Assembly: GCA_002340985.1 (NCBI GenBank)
Contig: DDNC01000014.1
Coordinates: forward strand, 1-25,938
Reading direction: 5' to 3'
Length of the DNA: 25,938 bases
DNA from: Firmicutes bacterium UBA2530
Lineage (GTDB): Bacteria; Bacillota; Clostridia; Tissierellales; Sedimentibacteraceae
The notes under the pieces are model-generated. The model saw nothing but the letters and a program-made list of their open reading frames with translations, searched no databases and had not been told where the DNA came from. Positions 8,376-16,817 of the stretch are shown here, one piece after another. A program made the translations under genes and the position numbers. Each line of letters begins with the position of its first letter. Position 1 is the first letter of the stretch.

Positions 8376-8981
8376 TTAAGCTTCAATTTCTTCCTCGGAC
8401 GTCTCATCTTTAACACTGCTGCCGCGTCTTACTTCAACTATGGAAAGTACACATTGTTCAGGATCGATTTCTGGAACAATGCCCTTAGGGAATTCTACGT
8501 CTTTGATATTTATATTTTCAACGCCTTTAACATTTGAAACATCAATTACTATATCGTCGGGAATATCCTGTGGAAGTCCTTTTACACGGATAAAATCCAT
8601 TTGTGGAAGAACCATAAGTTTTTTGAATTCAAGAGAATCCAGACCTTTGAGTCTTACAGTTAAATCCGCTCTGATTTCTTCATTCAGCGACACCTGCTGT
8701 AAATCAACATTCAGCATTTCCCTGTTGATTGTGGAATACTGAATATCCTTAACCATTCCCGTAACCGAGCTATCGCCATCCATAGCAAGCTTGAAGAGCG
8801 CATTTCTTCCGTATGTGCTGAGGCTCCTTCTCAGTTCATCCGCCTTAATCAGAACTGAAACGGATTCCTTCCCTCTGCATGAAATGCTTGCAGGAACATA
8901 TCCATCCCTGCGCAGCTGCTTGTTATTTTTGCTGCTTACAGTACTTCTTTTTTCAACTGTTATTACACCTAATTCTGACAT
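8376..8981 (-). CDS. ctc: Ribosomal protein bL25, Ctc family
   Basis: The 5S rRNA-binding ribosomal protein of the long Ctc/TL5 type. The N-terminal L25 domain (about residues 5-95) includes LRRDGYVPASISCRGKES and the YSTINREMLNVDLQ segment. The C-terminal beta domain (about 100-185) includes VKGLPQDIPDDIVIDVSNV and IPEIDPE-like PEIDPEQCVLSIV. An acidic tail (SEEEIEA) ends the protein. In Bacillus this family is stress-induced. Length (201 residues) is normal. The ATG follows AAGGAGG. A near-consensus promoter lies about 110 bases upstream. Confidence 0.9.
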   Translation of the reverse strand: MSELGVITVEKRSTVSSKNNKQLRRDGYVPASISCRGKESVSVLIKADELRRSLSTYGRNALFKLAMDGDSSVTGMVKDIQYSTINREMLNVDLQQVSLNEEIRADLTVRLKGLDSLEFKKLMVLPQMDFIRVKGLPQDIPDDIVIDVSNVKGVENINIKDVEFPKGIVPEIDPEQCVLSIVEVRRGSSVKDETSEEEIEA

Positions 8982-9089
8982 TGTATATCCTCCTTAAAAA
9001 ATATGCTAAGTTTAATAACACCCCGCTAATAAAGATTATTAAAATAGGCTAAACATTTACTAAGCTCAACCTTTATTAATTCGTACTTA

Positions 9090-9118
9090 ATCATACCAAG
9101 ATTTAACATAAATGTCAA
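9090..9118 (-). promoter_or_regulatory. Strong sigma-A promoter for the bL25 gene
   Basis: Read on the minus strand: TTGACA (9113-9118), 17 bases, TATGAT (9090-9095), with TG one base before the -10. This is near-consensus and points at the bL25 gene. Confidence 0.8.
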
Positions 9119-9197
9119 CCGATTTACAGCAGTCAGTATATGGCAAGGCATTCGTTTAATGACAGTTATTTATGTTACGGCGGATTTGCCTGCTCGG

Positions 9198-9226
9198 TTG
9201 ACCATTCCGGTATTAAATGTTATAAT
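9198..9226 (+). promoter_or_regulatory. Strong sigma-A promoter upstream of a gene remnant
   Basis: TTGACC (9198-9203), 17 bases, TATAAT (9221-9226) with the extended TG at 9218-9219. It lies 65 bases before the remnant at 9291 and probably now drives the dioxygenase-like gene at 9489. Confidence 0.75.
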
Positions 9227-9290
9227 AATGACAATAAAATTAGTAAATCTGGTAGGAATGTAAGAAAATTGTAATTGAAGGATGATATGC

Positions 9291-9457
9291 ATGAAGAATC
9301 ACAGGATAATTATTAAAAGAAATCTTGTTATTTTAACATTTATATTAACCATGAAATAAATGAAAGCAACACCTATAAACCGGATGTGCTGCTAAGCCCT
9401 TCAATAGAAGATTTTATTAATGGCAATGATGTTGTTTTAAATTATGTTTTGCAATAA
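9291..9457 (+). pseudogene. Debris of a small gene, possibly an S41-type peptidase
   Basis: An ATG at 9291 begins a basic then hydrophobic, signal-like start (MKNHRIIIKRNLVILTFILT) that stops after 23 codons. In the frame one base back, an open stretch runs to TAA at 9455-9457 and encodes YKPDVLLSPSIEDFINGNDV followed by VLNYVLQ. That resembles the C-terminal PD..v..ti.D...g.D..L.y segment of S41 (C-terminal-processing) peptidases. A start and an end with the middle missing suggests an internal deletion plus frameshift. The family guess rests on a short segment. Confidence 0.42.
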
Positions 9458-9488
9458 TCCAATAAGATTATTTGAGGGAGGTAATATA

Positions 9489-10253
9489 ATGAAGATGCCT
9501 GTTTTGTTCGTCGGTCACGGTTCTCCGATGAATGCCATTGAAAATAATGAATTTACAAGGACATGGAAAGAGCTTGGCAAGGTTTTGCCTAAGCCTGAGG
9601 CAATATTGGCAATCTCAGCCCATTGGTATACGGAAGGAACTCGTACCTCTGATGCGGAGGTTCCTGCAATGATTTATGACATGTACGGTTTTCCCGAAGA
9701 ACTGTACGAACTCAAATACCCTGTAAAGGGTTCACCAGTACTTGCAAACAAAATTAAGTCAAGAATCGGTGAGCACCTGATCTTTGATAATCGTTTCGGT
9801 ATTGACCACGGCAGCTGGTCTGTGCTCTGCCAAATGTACCCGGAGGCGGATATTCCTGTGGTTCAGCTTAGTGTAAATTGCAATGAACCGGCGAGAAAGC
9901 ACTTTGAGATGGGGGAGGCTTTAAAGGTGATTCGTGAAGAAGGTGTTCTCATATTTGCCAGCGGCAATGTAGTACATAATCTTGCATTAGTGAACTGGAA
10001 TATGGCAGGAGGCTACGAATGGGCACAGGAATTTGATGATTATATTAAATTTAGTATTCTTCATAGAAATCTTGATGCGGTTATTGACTGGCATACTGCG
10101 GGGAGTAGTGCAGATAAGGCATTTTATACTCCTGACCACTACTATCCTCTACTTTACGCGCTTGGTGCATCCGAAGCGTCAGACGAGACAGAAGTGTTTA
10201 ATGACAAATGCATCATGGGAGCTATGTCAATGACAGGATACCTGTTTAAATAA
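9489..10253 (+). CDS. 4,5-DOPA dioxygenase extradiol-like protein (LigB superfamily)
   Basis: A 254-residue protein of the DODA/YgiD family of class III extradiol ring-cleavage dioxygenases, metal-dependent and cytosolic. Recognised motifs are GHGSPMNAIE (H10), ISAHWYTEGT (H45), YGFPEELYELKYPVKGSP, FGIDHGSWSVL (H107) and FASGNVVHNLALVNW (H163). These supply the conserved His residues for the metal site and catalysis. The ATG at 9489 is chosen because GGGAGGT lies 6-7 bases upstream; an in-frame ATG at 9444 has no ribosome site and overlaps the preceding remnant. The true substrate in an anaerobe is unclear, since ring cleavage needs oxygen. Confidence 0.88.
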   Translation: MKMPVLFVGHGSPMNAIENNEFTRTWKELGKVLPKPEAILAISAHWYTEGTRTSDAEVPAMIYDMYGFPEELYELKYPVKGSPVLANKIKSRIGEHLIFDNRFGIDHGSWSVLCQMYPEADIPVVQLSVNCNEPARKHFEMGEALKVIREEGVLIFASGNVVHNLALVNWNMAGGYEWAQEFDDYIKFSILHRNLDAVIDWHTAGSSADKAFYTPDHYYPLLYALGASEASDETEVFNDKCIMGAMSMTGYLFK

Positions 10254-10287
10254 CAAAGCTATATTAAACAAAGGTGACGCAGTCCCC

Positions 10288-10679
10288 TTATTCAAGAAAA
10301 TTTACAGACATAAGCTTTGCTGTGTCTGATGCTTCTGTTGCTGCCTTGTAGATTGAGTAATTATTTATGGTTATTTCGCTGGAAAAGCTGCATCTTACTC
10401 CGATTAATTCTTCAGGGTAATCCTGTGTAGAATCATATTCAACATTTATATCTTCTGCTTTCATTCCTGAATTCATATCTTCTTCGAAAACGCTCACAGT
10501 TTCATCACCATTTTGAAATAGCCGTAGTTGTAATTTTTTATTACAGAATCCTTACCGTTACTGGAGCTGTTTCTATCAAAATATCTGAAGCTTATTTAGT
10601 GCAGTTTTTTTGCTGCTTGAATGAGTTCATAATCAAAAACATTGCTAAAAGCGGGATACAAGTCAAAAGCCTTATACAG
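10288..10679 (-). pseudogene. Frameshifted remnants of unidentified coding sequence
   Basis: Three minus-strand pieces in different frames look coding but are broken. One (10596-10679) encodes LYKAFDLYPAFSNVFDYELI and ends KKLH. One (10494-10595) encodes SFRYFDRNSSSNGKDSVIKN and ends KMVMKL at TGA. The third, entered by a frame change near 10500-10530, encodes NGDETVSVFEEDMNSG and runs to a stop at 10288. The third piece has a GTG at 10497 and could be read as a 69-residue gene, but its composition continues upstream without a start or ribosome site. The parent family was not recognised. Confidence 0.4.
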
Positions 10680-10701
10680 TCAGGGGAAAAAGTGAAAATA
10701 A

Positions 10702-12351
10702 TTACCACGTTTTCAGCTTCATAAATTTATCCACCATACTTTCAGCGTCCTCAACTATCTGATTGTCAAAGTTCATATAGCTCAGCAGCTTAATGGCATT
10801 TCTTGTCTGGGATGGACCATACTTCAGCTTGTAGTCGAAATGTATTCCGTCGTCGGTGATGTGCTCGCTGAAATGATAGTTGTCATATTCATTTTCCAAA
10901 ATACAGGTAAGCTCAATATCGTGGGAAGCTGTCATACAGAGGCAGTCTGTGCTGTGGAGATACTTCAGCACGGCTGCCGAGGCGGCAATACGCTCGATGG
11001 TGTTTGTTCCTTTCAATATTTCGTCTATAAAGCATGTGCAGGAAATATTCTGCACTTTATTCAGTATTCTTTTCAATGATTTTATTTCCTTTATAAAGTA
11101 GCTTTCTCCTTCTGAAATACTGTCGCGAACAGCCATTGAAGTAATGACCAGTGAAGGTCTGAGTTTGAACTCCTTTGCCGCACATGTATGTATTGTTTGT
11201 GCAAGTATGCTGTTGACAGCCAGAGACTTAATAAATGTAGATTTTCCGGAAGCATTTGAGCCTGTAATAATGCTGCTTCTGCTTATTATTCCGCTGTTTG
11301 GAACAGGATCGGAAACCAAAGGATGATATAAATTTTCAAAATGTATGGATGCTTCATTGTGAAAAGAAGGCGTGCAAAAGAAGGGCATGCTTTTTCTCAA
11401 TGAAAGTGTGCAAATTGCCATGTCTATTTCTCCGATACATGTGTAAAGCATATGAAAGTCCTGAGAATATTCAGCAATCCTGCGTATTGCGTTGTTGTAA
11501 TTTCTAATGTCGATAAGAAATATAATTTTGATATATTCCATAATAACAGCCATATCTGAGAAATCCCTGTGCAATATGCCGGAGATTTTTGTTCGGAGAT
11601 GTTTAAATGAATTGAAGCTTTTTTTCAATTCACTAAAATAAGGTGCTGATTCAAGGGATTTGTCCCTGCATATTTTATTGGCGCACTGAAGTATGGATGA
11701 AAAATATTTTATTGCAGAAAGCTCACTTTCTATTTTTGACTTAGTGCTGTAGTATACAAATCCGTTTAAAATAGCTGAAAATATGAAGAATATTATTCCT
11801 GATTCAATATTAAAGATAGCCATAAGTATGCATATGACAGGAATAAGTGTTAATATCTTGTATATGTACGGATGCTTCAATGCTTTTGCATCAGCATCAA
11901 AAATAAATGAAGCCATACCGTTATAGTTGTATTTTCCGGTTTTCGCAAGATTTATCTGCAGCTTCAGCCTGTTGTCAGGATTGTTTTCAAGATAGGAAAT
12001 GAGGTCCTCTCGTTTCAAAAGAATATCTTTATCCGCCTGCGCACGGTGTAGTGTGTCATACAGGTATTCATCACCAACGGAAGTAAGACATGAATTAATA
12101 CGCATAAATACGGGGTTCATGTCCAAGTCATCCCAGGTTATGCTGTCTATTGCTTCTAAATTATCATTATGTGTTTTTTTATACCGATGGTAGCTGCCGA
12201 TGCTTTCAAAATCACATTTTTTTTGCAGTGGTATTTTACCGAATGAATCAACAAGACTTTTTTTCAAGTTTATATTTGATCGTATAGATGATATTACCAG
12301 TGCGACGATTATAACCAACGAAAAAACTGTAAGATATAATAAATAGCTCAT
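10702..12351 (-). CDS. Membrane-anchored MutS-like ATPase
   Basis: A 549-residue protein whose C-terminal third is a MutS-type ABC ATPase. Walker A is GSNASGKST (364-372), the signature-like region is SMAVRDSISEGESYF, Walker B ends in D443-E444 of CFIDEILKGTNT, and the switch is TASHDIEL. The N-terminal mismatch-recognition domain of true MutS is absent. Instead there is a membrane helix at about residues 4-22 and a hydrophobic hairpin at about 165-205. Part of the MutS core/lever region (about 70-130 and 220-340) seems kept. Such proteins occur in many Firmicutes and Bacteroidetes, with unknown function; a role in mismatch repair is unlikely. The ATG follows AGAGG. It is transcribed divergently from trpS. 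Confidence 0.85.
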   Translation of the reverse strand: MSYLLYLTVFSLVIIVALVISSIRSNINLKKSLVDSFGKIPLQKKCDFESIGSYHRYKKTHNDNLEAIDSITWDDLDMNPVFMRINSCLTSVGDEYLYDTLHRAQADKDILLKREDLISYLENNPDNRLKLQINLAKTGKYNYNGMASFIFDADAKALKHPYIYKILTLIPVICILMAIFNIESGIIFFIFSAILNGFVYYSTKSKIESELSAIKYFSSILQCANKICRDKSLESAPYFSELKKSFNSFKHLRTKISGILHRDFSDMAVIMEYIKIIFLIDIRNYNNAIRRIAEYSQDFHMLYTCIGEIDMAICTLSLRKSMPFFCTPSFHNEASIHFENLYHPLVSDPVPNSGIISRSSIITGSNASGKSTFIKSLAVNSILAQTIHTCAAKEFKLRPSLVITSMAVRDSISEGESYFIKEIKSLKRILNKVQNISCTCFIDEILKGTNTIERIAASAAVLKYLHSTDCLCMTASHDIELTCILENEYDNYHFSEHITDDGIHFDYKLKYGPSQTRNAIKLLSYMNFDNQIVEDAESMVDKFMKLKTW

Positions 12352-12439
12352 TTTTTCCTCTTTATTTTCTTATAATATGATTGAATACAATACTAAATTT
12401 CATTCTTTTTAATGGGTTAGTTTTTACTTTACATCCATT

Positions 12440-12448
12440 ATTATACCA
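12440..12448 (-). promoter_or_regulatory. Extended -10 promoter for the MutS-like gene
   Basis: On the minus strand the bases read TGGTATAAT, a perfect extended -10, about 90 bases before the start codon. Confidence 0.6.
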
Positions 12449-12476
12449 TATCGCCCAAAGAAATGTAAGAAAAACT

Positions 12477-12569
12477 GCAAGACCGTAGCTGTTGTATTCA
12501 AAGTTTTTGACAAACAACACGGGGCGTAGTATAATCAAGAATAGACTTTTAGGGACTTTCTGGTCTTGC
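12477..12569. repeat. Inverted repeat flanking the trpS promoter
   Basis: GCAAGACC (12477-12484) and GGTCTTGC (12562-12569) are perfect 8-bp inverted copies placed on either side of the trpS promoter. The right copy lies in the loop of the leader hairpin. The left copy would be upstream of the transcript start, so any role would be at the DNA level. Confidence 0.35.
12507..12535 (+). promoter_or_regulatory. trpS: Perfect consensus sigma-A promoter of trpS
   Basis: TTGACA (12507-12512), exactly 17 bases, TATAAT (12530-12535). Both hexamers match consensus at all positions. Transcription should start near 12542. Confidence 0.9.
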
Positions 12570-12587
12570 GGTTAGGAAGTTCTTTTT
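12551..12587 (+). promoter_or_regulatory. Leader hairpin before trpS, attenuator-like
   Basis: AGGGACTTTC (12551-12560) can pair with GGAAGTTCTT (12575-12584), with some G-U pairs, and a short T-run follows (12583-12587). It sits at the very 5' end of the predicted transcript, about 10 bases before the ribosome site. It could be an attenuator or a 5' stabiliser. No T-box motif is seen and the leader is too short for one. Confidence 0.4.
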
Positions 12588-12603
12588 ATATATGGAGGTT
12601 ATA

Positions 12604-13605
12604 ATGGAAAACAAGAAAGTAATATTCAGCGGAATGCAGCCTTCCGGTTCTCTTACACTGGGAAATTACCTTGGAGCGCTCAAAAACTGGGTTAATCTGC
12701 AGAGCGAATATGATTGCTACTATTGCGTGGTTGACATGCATGCCATTACAGTGCCAAAGGAACCTAAGGATTTGAGAAAGAACACTCTTGAGGTTCTTGC
12801 AAACTATATTGCTGCGGGTCTGGATCCTGAGCAGGTTACATTGTTTATACAGTCTCATGTCTCAGCTCATGCGGAATTATCATGGGTGTTAAACTGCTTC
12901 ACCTACTTTGGAGAGCTCAGCAGAATGACACAGTTCAAGGATAAATCAAAGAAACTTGAAAGCAGCTCTATACCGGCAGGACTGTTTACATATCCGGTGC
13001 TGATGGCTGCTGACATCTTGCTGTATCAGGCCGATTTGGTACCTGTTGGAGAGGATCAGAGACAGCATCTGGAAATTACCAGGGACGTGGCACAAAGATT
13101 TAACAACCGCTTCAGTGATACGTTTAAAATTCCGGAGCCGTTCATATCAAAGGATGGGGCAAAAATAATGAGCTTGCAGGACCCCACAAGCAAAATGTCA
13201 AAATCAGATTCAAATGAAAATTCGTACATTGTACTCATGGACAGTCACGATGCTATAAGAAGAAAGCTGAAAAGAGCTGTAACAGATTCCGAAGGAATTG
13301 TGCGATACAGTGATGATCAGCCTGGAGTAAAGAATCTGATAAATATTTATTCAAAGATAACAAACAAAACAAATGATGAAATAGTAGCATACTATGAGGG
13401 AAAGGGCTATGCGCAGTTTAAGGATGATGTGGCTGAAGTAATAATTGAAGAACTGAAGCCTATTCAGGAAAGAATCGATTATTTGTTAAAAAATAAAGAT
13501 TACCTTGAAAAAATCTATGTTCACGGAGCCGAAAAGGCAGAAACTGCAGCAAGAAAGACTCTCAGAAAGGTTTATAAGAAGGTAGGATTTGTACCGAGAT
13601 TTTAG
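12604..13605 (+). CDS. trpS: Tryptophan--tRNA ligase
   Basis: Class I aminoacyl-tRNA synthetase that charges tRNA-Trp. The HIGH-equivalent lies in SGSLTLGNYLGA (residues 14-25) and KMSKS is at 197-201. FSGMQPSG, the VVDMHAIT segment, YPVLMAADILLYQADLVPVG and EDQRQHLEITRD are all standard. Length is 333 residues, normal for the bacterial enzyme. The ATG at 12604 follows GGAGG by 5 bases; the in-frame ATG at 12592 overlaps that site and is rejected. An amidohydrolase gene follows after 16 bases and is probably co-transcribed. Confidence 0.96.
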   Translation: MENKKVIFSGMQPSGSLTLGNYLGALKNWVNLQSEYDCYYCVVDMHAITVPKEPKDLRKNTLEVLANYIAAGLDPEQVTLFIQSHVSAHAELSWVLNCFTYFGELSRMTQFKDKSKKLESSSIPAGLFTYPVLMAADILLYQADLVPVGEDQRQHLEITRDVAQRFNNRFSDTFKIPEPFISKDGAKIMSLQDPTSKMSKSDSNENSYIVLMDSHDAIRRKLKRAVTDSEGIVRYSDDQPGVKNLINIYSKITNKTNDEIVAYYEGKGYAQFKDDVAEVIIEELKPIQERIDYLLKNKDYLEKIYVHGAEKAETAARKTLRKVYKKVGFVPRF

Positions 13606-13621
13606 CATATTTGGAGGAAGT

Positions 13622-14797
13622 ATGATTGTAATAAAAAATGGTATTGTTAAGACCATGGCAGGCCGTGATATCGAGAACGGACAAATAATTATTGAAAATG
13701 GAAAAATAAAAGCAGTAGGAAAAGACCTGGATATACCGGAGGAAGCAGAGGTCATAGATGCGGCCGGGTTAATGGTAACTCCCGGATTTGTGGATGGTCA
13801 CTGTCACATAGGAATGTGGGAAGAGGGTATAGGTTTCGAAGGTGAGGACGGCAACGAGGATACAGAGCCAATAACGCCACAGCTCAGGGCAATAGATGCA
13901 ATAAATCCCATGGACCAGGGCTTTCAGGATGCCATAGAAGGCGGCGTTACAACTGCCGTAACAGGACCGGGAAGTGCCAATGTAATCGGAGGAACATTCC
14001 TTGCCATGAAGACGTACGGCAAAAGAGTGGATGATATGGTAATAAAGGATCCTGTTGCAATGAAAATTGCATTTGGAGAAAATCCGAAGAGGGTATATGA
14101 AGAACAGCATAAATCACCTGTTACAAGAATGGCAATTGCGGCATTGCTGAGAGAAACATTATATGAAGCTAAGCAGTACAAGGAAGATTTGGATGCATCT
14201 GTAGAGGATCCAGACAAGAAGCCCGATTTTGATATGAAGCTTGATGCGCTGCTGCCTGTCATGAGAAAAGAAATTCCCATGAAGGCTCATGCACACAGAG
14301 CGGATGACATATTTACGGCGCTGAGAATTGCTAAGGAATTTGATGTGGAAATTACCCTGGACCACTGCACAGAAGGACATCTGATAGCAGAGGAGCTTAA
14401 GGCGGCGGGAAAGCCGTGCCTCATAGGTCCTACGTTCGGCTCGAGAGTTAAATATGAGCTCAGGAATAAAAGCTTTGAAACTCCGAAAATATTGTTTGAT
14501 GCCGGTATAAAAATTGCCATAATTACCGATTCTAATGTTATACCAATACAGCATATTCCCATGTGCGCAGGGATGGCGGTAAAGGCCGGTCTTCCTGAAG
14601 AGGAAGCATGGAAATCAATAACCATCAATCCTGCGGAAATTGCAGGCATCGCAGACAGGGTTGGAAGTATTGAGGAAGGCAAGGATGCGGATATAGTCAT
14701 ATTCAAAGGCAATCCTCTGCTGGATGTTGATTACGAAACGGCTATGACCATAATTGACGGGAAGATTGTTTACAAAAATCCTAAAGTAATGAAATAA
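13622..14797 (+). CDS. Amidohydrolase family metalloenzyme
   Basis: A 391-residue enzyme of the amidohydrolase superfamily, imidazolonepropionase/prolidase-like group. The beta-sandwich start (MIVIKNGIVKTMAGRDI) leads to the metal motif HCH (H60, H62) in TPGFVDGHCHIGMWE. Further ligands are probably H223/H225 in KAHAHRADD, H248 in LDHCTEGH, and D303 in ITDSNVIPI. The C-terminus returns to the sandwich (EGKDADIVIFKGNPL, IIDGKIVYKN). Close homologues are common in Clostridia with no assigned substrate. The ATG at 13622 follows TTGGAGGA; the upstream in-frame start overlaps trpS and is rejected. It lies 16 bases after trpS. Confidence 0.88.
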   Translation: MIVIKNGIVKTMAGRDIENGQIIIENGKIKAVGKDLDIPEEAEVIDAAGLMVTPGFVDGHCHIGMWEEGIGFEGEDGNEDTEPITPQLRAIDAINPMDQGFQDAIEGGVTTAVTGPGSANVIGGTFLAMKTYGKRVDDMVIKDPVAMKIAFGENPKRVYEEQHKSPVTRMAIAALLRETLYEAKQYKEDLDASVEDPDKKPDFDMKLDALLPVMRKEIPMKAHAHRADDIFTALRIAKEFDVEITLDHCTEGHLIAEELKAAGKPCLIGPTFGSRVKYELRNKSFETPKILFDAGIKIAIITDSNVIPIQHIPMCAGMAVKAGLPEEEAWKSITINPAEIAGIADRVGSIEEGKDADIVIFKGNPLLDVDYETAMTIIDGKIVYKNPKVMK

Positions 14798-14803
14798 GAT
14801 TGA

Positions 14804-14821
14804 GGGGCGCATGAGCGTCCC
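14804..14821 (+). terminator. Hairpin after the amidohydrolase gene
   Basis: GGGGCGC (14804-14810) pairs with GCGTCCC (14815-14821), including one G-U, over the loop ATGA. Only a weak T-stretch follows, so termination may be partial. Confidence 0.42.
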
Positions 14822-14885
14822 GATTTCATATAGTGGGCAAAATTGCTGATATGAATAAAAAAATTTGTTTTAGAATAAAAAAAAC

Positions 14886-14914
14886 TTGCAAAATGTCTGC
14901 AGAAAGAATAAACT
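14886..14914 (+). promoter_or_regulatory. Possible typA promoter
   Basis: TTGCAA (14886-14891), 17 bases, TAAACT (14909-14914), ending 29 bases before the typA start. The match is moderate. Confidence 0.42.
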
Positions 14915-14943
14915 AAGCAGTGGAAAAAAAGAGGATGGTAAAT

Positions 14944-16767
14944 ATGAAAAATAAAATAATTAATATAGCGGTAATAGCCCACGTCGATGCGGGAAAGTCC
15001 ACATTAGTAGATGCTTTTCTGCAGCAGAGCGGGATTTTTAGAGAAAATCAGGAATTAGTTGACCAGGTAATGGATTCTAATGCTATAGAGCGTGAAAGAG
15101 GAATAACCATTTATTCAAAAAACTGCTCTGTAATGCATGGAGATTATAAAATAAACATAGTAGATACTCCCGGACACGCCGACTTTTCATCTGAGGTTGA
15201 GCGTATTATGAAGACTGTTGATACAGTTATCTTGCTTGTGGACTCAATAGAAGGACCTATGCCTCAGACGAGATTTGTTCTTCAGAAATCACTTGCCATA
15301 GGCCTGAGACCTATATTGCTTATCAATAAAATAGATAAAAAAAATCACAGGGCAGAAGAAGTTGTTGACATGGTATTTGACTTGTTCGTGGAGCTTAATG
15401 CAACAGATGAACAGCTTGATTTTCCAATACTTTACGGAGTTGCAAAGCAGGGAATCATACAATACGAACTGGATAAGCCAAGTGACAGCATCGATCCATT
15501 GTTTGAAACAATCATAAATCATGTGCAGCCGTATCCGGACAGAGATGGTGATGATTTACAGACGCAGATATCTTCCCTTGCGTATGATGAATATATAGGC
15601 AGATTAGGCATAGGAAGAATAACATCAGGTACAATCAGAGAAGGTCAGACCGTATCCGTTGCAAAGCATGACGGAACAGTGGAGAAGCAAAAAATATCAA
15701 GCATATTCATATATCAGGGACTCAGCAGGGTGAGCGTGAAGGAAGCGGCAAGCGGAGATATAGTTGTTGTATCAGGCGTTTCAAATATTTCCATAGGAGA
15801 TACAATCTGCACCGAAAACAAAGTGAACCCAATGGAGACTATCAAGATTGAGGAACCTACCCTGTCCATGAACTTTTTGATAAACACGTCACCATTTGTA
15901 GGCCTATCGGGAAAATATGTAACTACAAGGCATCTTAAGGCAAGACTTGAAAAAGAGCTTGAGGTAAATGTAGGTCTGAAGGTTGAGGCTTTAGAGGACG
16001 CAGTTGACGGATACAAGGTATCTGGAAGAGGAGAGCTTCATCTTTCAATACTTCTTGAAAATATGAGAAGAGAAGGCTATGAGGTTGCAGTATCAAGACC
16101 GGAGGTAATTCTTAAGAAGATTGACGGGGTTGTGATGGAGCCTATTGAAAGAGTGTTTGTAAACGTGCCGGAAATATATTCGGGCTCGGTAATTTCAAAG
16201 CTCAACGTGCGAAAAGGCGTTATGACATCCATGACACCGGACGGAAACTATGTGAAGATTGAATACATGGTGCCTACCAGAGGCCTTTTAGGATACCGTA
16301 CAGAGCTCATAAACGACACTAGGGGAGAAGGTACAATTGTGAGAACCTTCGACCATTATGAGAAATATAAAGGAGAAATTCCTCAAAGAATTAACGGAGT
16401 TCTTATTTCCAGTGAGGAAGGGGATGCCATAGCATATTCCCTGAACAACCTTGAAAGCAGAGGAACATTATTTATCAACCCAGGAGAAAAAGTATACGAG
16501 GGAATGATTGTAGGAATGTGTGCAAGGGGAGAGGATATTACCGTAAACCCGTGTAAGGCCAAGAAACAGTCAAACACAAGATCCTCATCTGCAGACGATG
16601 CAATTAAATTAAGCCCTCCGAGAATTATGACTTTGGAGTCGGCGCTGGAGTTCATAAATGACGATGAGCTGGTTGAGGTAACTCCTGACAACATAAGGTT
16701 GAGAAAGAGATATTTAACAGAAATGGAAAGAAGAAAGAACGCAAATAAGCTTAAAGCTTCTAATTAG
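14944..16767 (+). CDS. typA: Translational GTPase TypA/BipA
   Basis: Ribosome-associated GTPase of the EF-G-like family, involved in ribosome assembly and stress or cold adaptation. G1 is AHVDAGKST (12-20), G2 is RGITI, G3 is DTPGHAD (from D74), and G4 is NKID (128-131). Domain II, the EF-G-like domains and the BipA-specific C-terminal region follow (SRPEVILKKIDG, PTRGLLGYRTE, GMCARGEDITVNPCKAKK). Length is 607 residues, normal. The ATG at 14944 follows GAGGATGG; an upstream GTG at 14920 is open but poorly supported. A strong terminator follows at once. Confidence 0.96.
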   Translation: MKNKIINIAVIAHVDAGKSTLVDAFLQQSGIFRENQELVDQVMDSNAIERERGITIYSKNCSVMHGDYKINIVDTPGHADFSSEVERIMKTVDTVILLVDSIEGPMPQTRFVLQKSLAIGLRPILLINKIDKKNHRAEEVVDMVFDLFVELNATDEQLDFPILYGVAKQGIIQYELDKPSDSIDPLFETIINHVQPYPDRDGDDLQTQISSLAYDEYIGRLGIGRITSGTIREGQTVSVAKHDGTVEKQKISSIFIYQGLSRVSVKEAASGDIVVVSGVSNISIGDTICTENKVNPMETIKIEEPTLSMNFLINTSPFVGLSGKYVTTRHLKARLEKELEVNVGLKVEALEDAVDGYKVSGRGELHLSILLENMRREGYEVAVSRPEVILKKIDGVVMEPIERVFVNVPEIYSGSVISKLNVRKGVMTSMTPDGNYVKIEYMVPTRGLLGYRTELINDTRGEGTIVRTFDHYEKYKGEIPQRINGVLISSEEGDAIAYSLNNLESRGTLFINPGEKVYEGMIVGMCARGEDITVNPCKAKKQSNTRSSSADDAIKLSPPRIMTLESALEFINDDELVEVTPDNIRLRKRYLTEMERRKNANKLKASN

Positions 16768-16774
16768 TTAGATA

Positions 16775-16815
16775 AAAGAGCTATTCTTCACAGGGTGGAG
16801 AATAGCTCTTTTATT
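16775..16815. terminator. Bidirectional terminator between typA and luxS
   Basis: AAAGAGCTATTCT (16775-16787) and AGAATAGCTCTTT (16799-16811) form a perfect 13-bp stem. T-rich tails lie on both strands, so it can end both convergent genes. Confidence 0.9.
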
Positions 16816-16817
16816 TC

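Noticed and set aside
12352..12603. T-box riboswitch before trpS
   Set aside because: The predicted transcript leader is only about 60 bases and no T-box core sequence is present.
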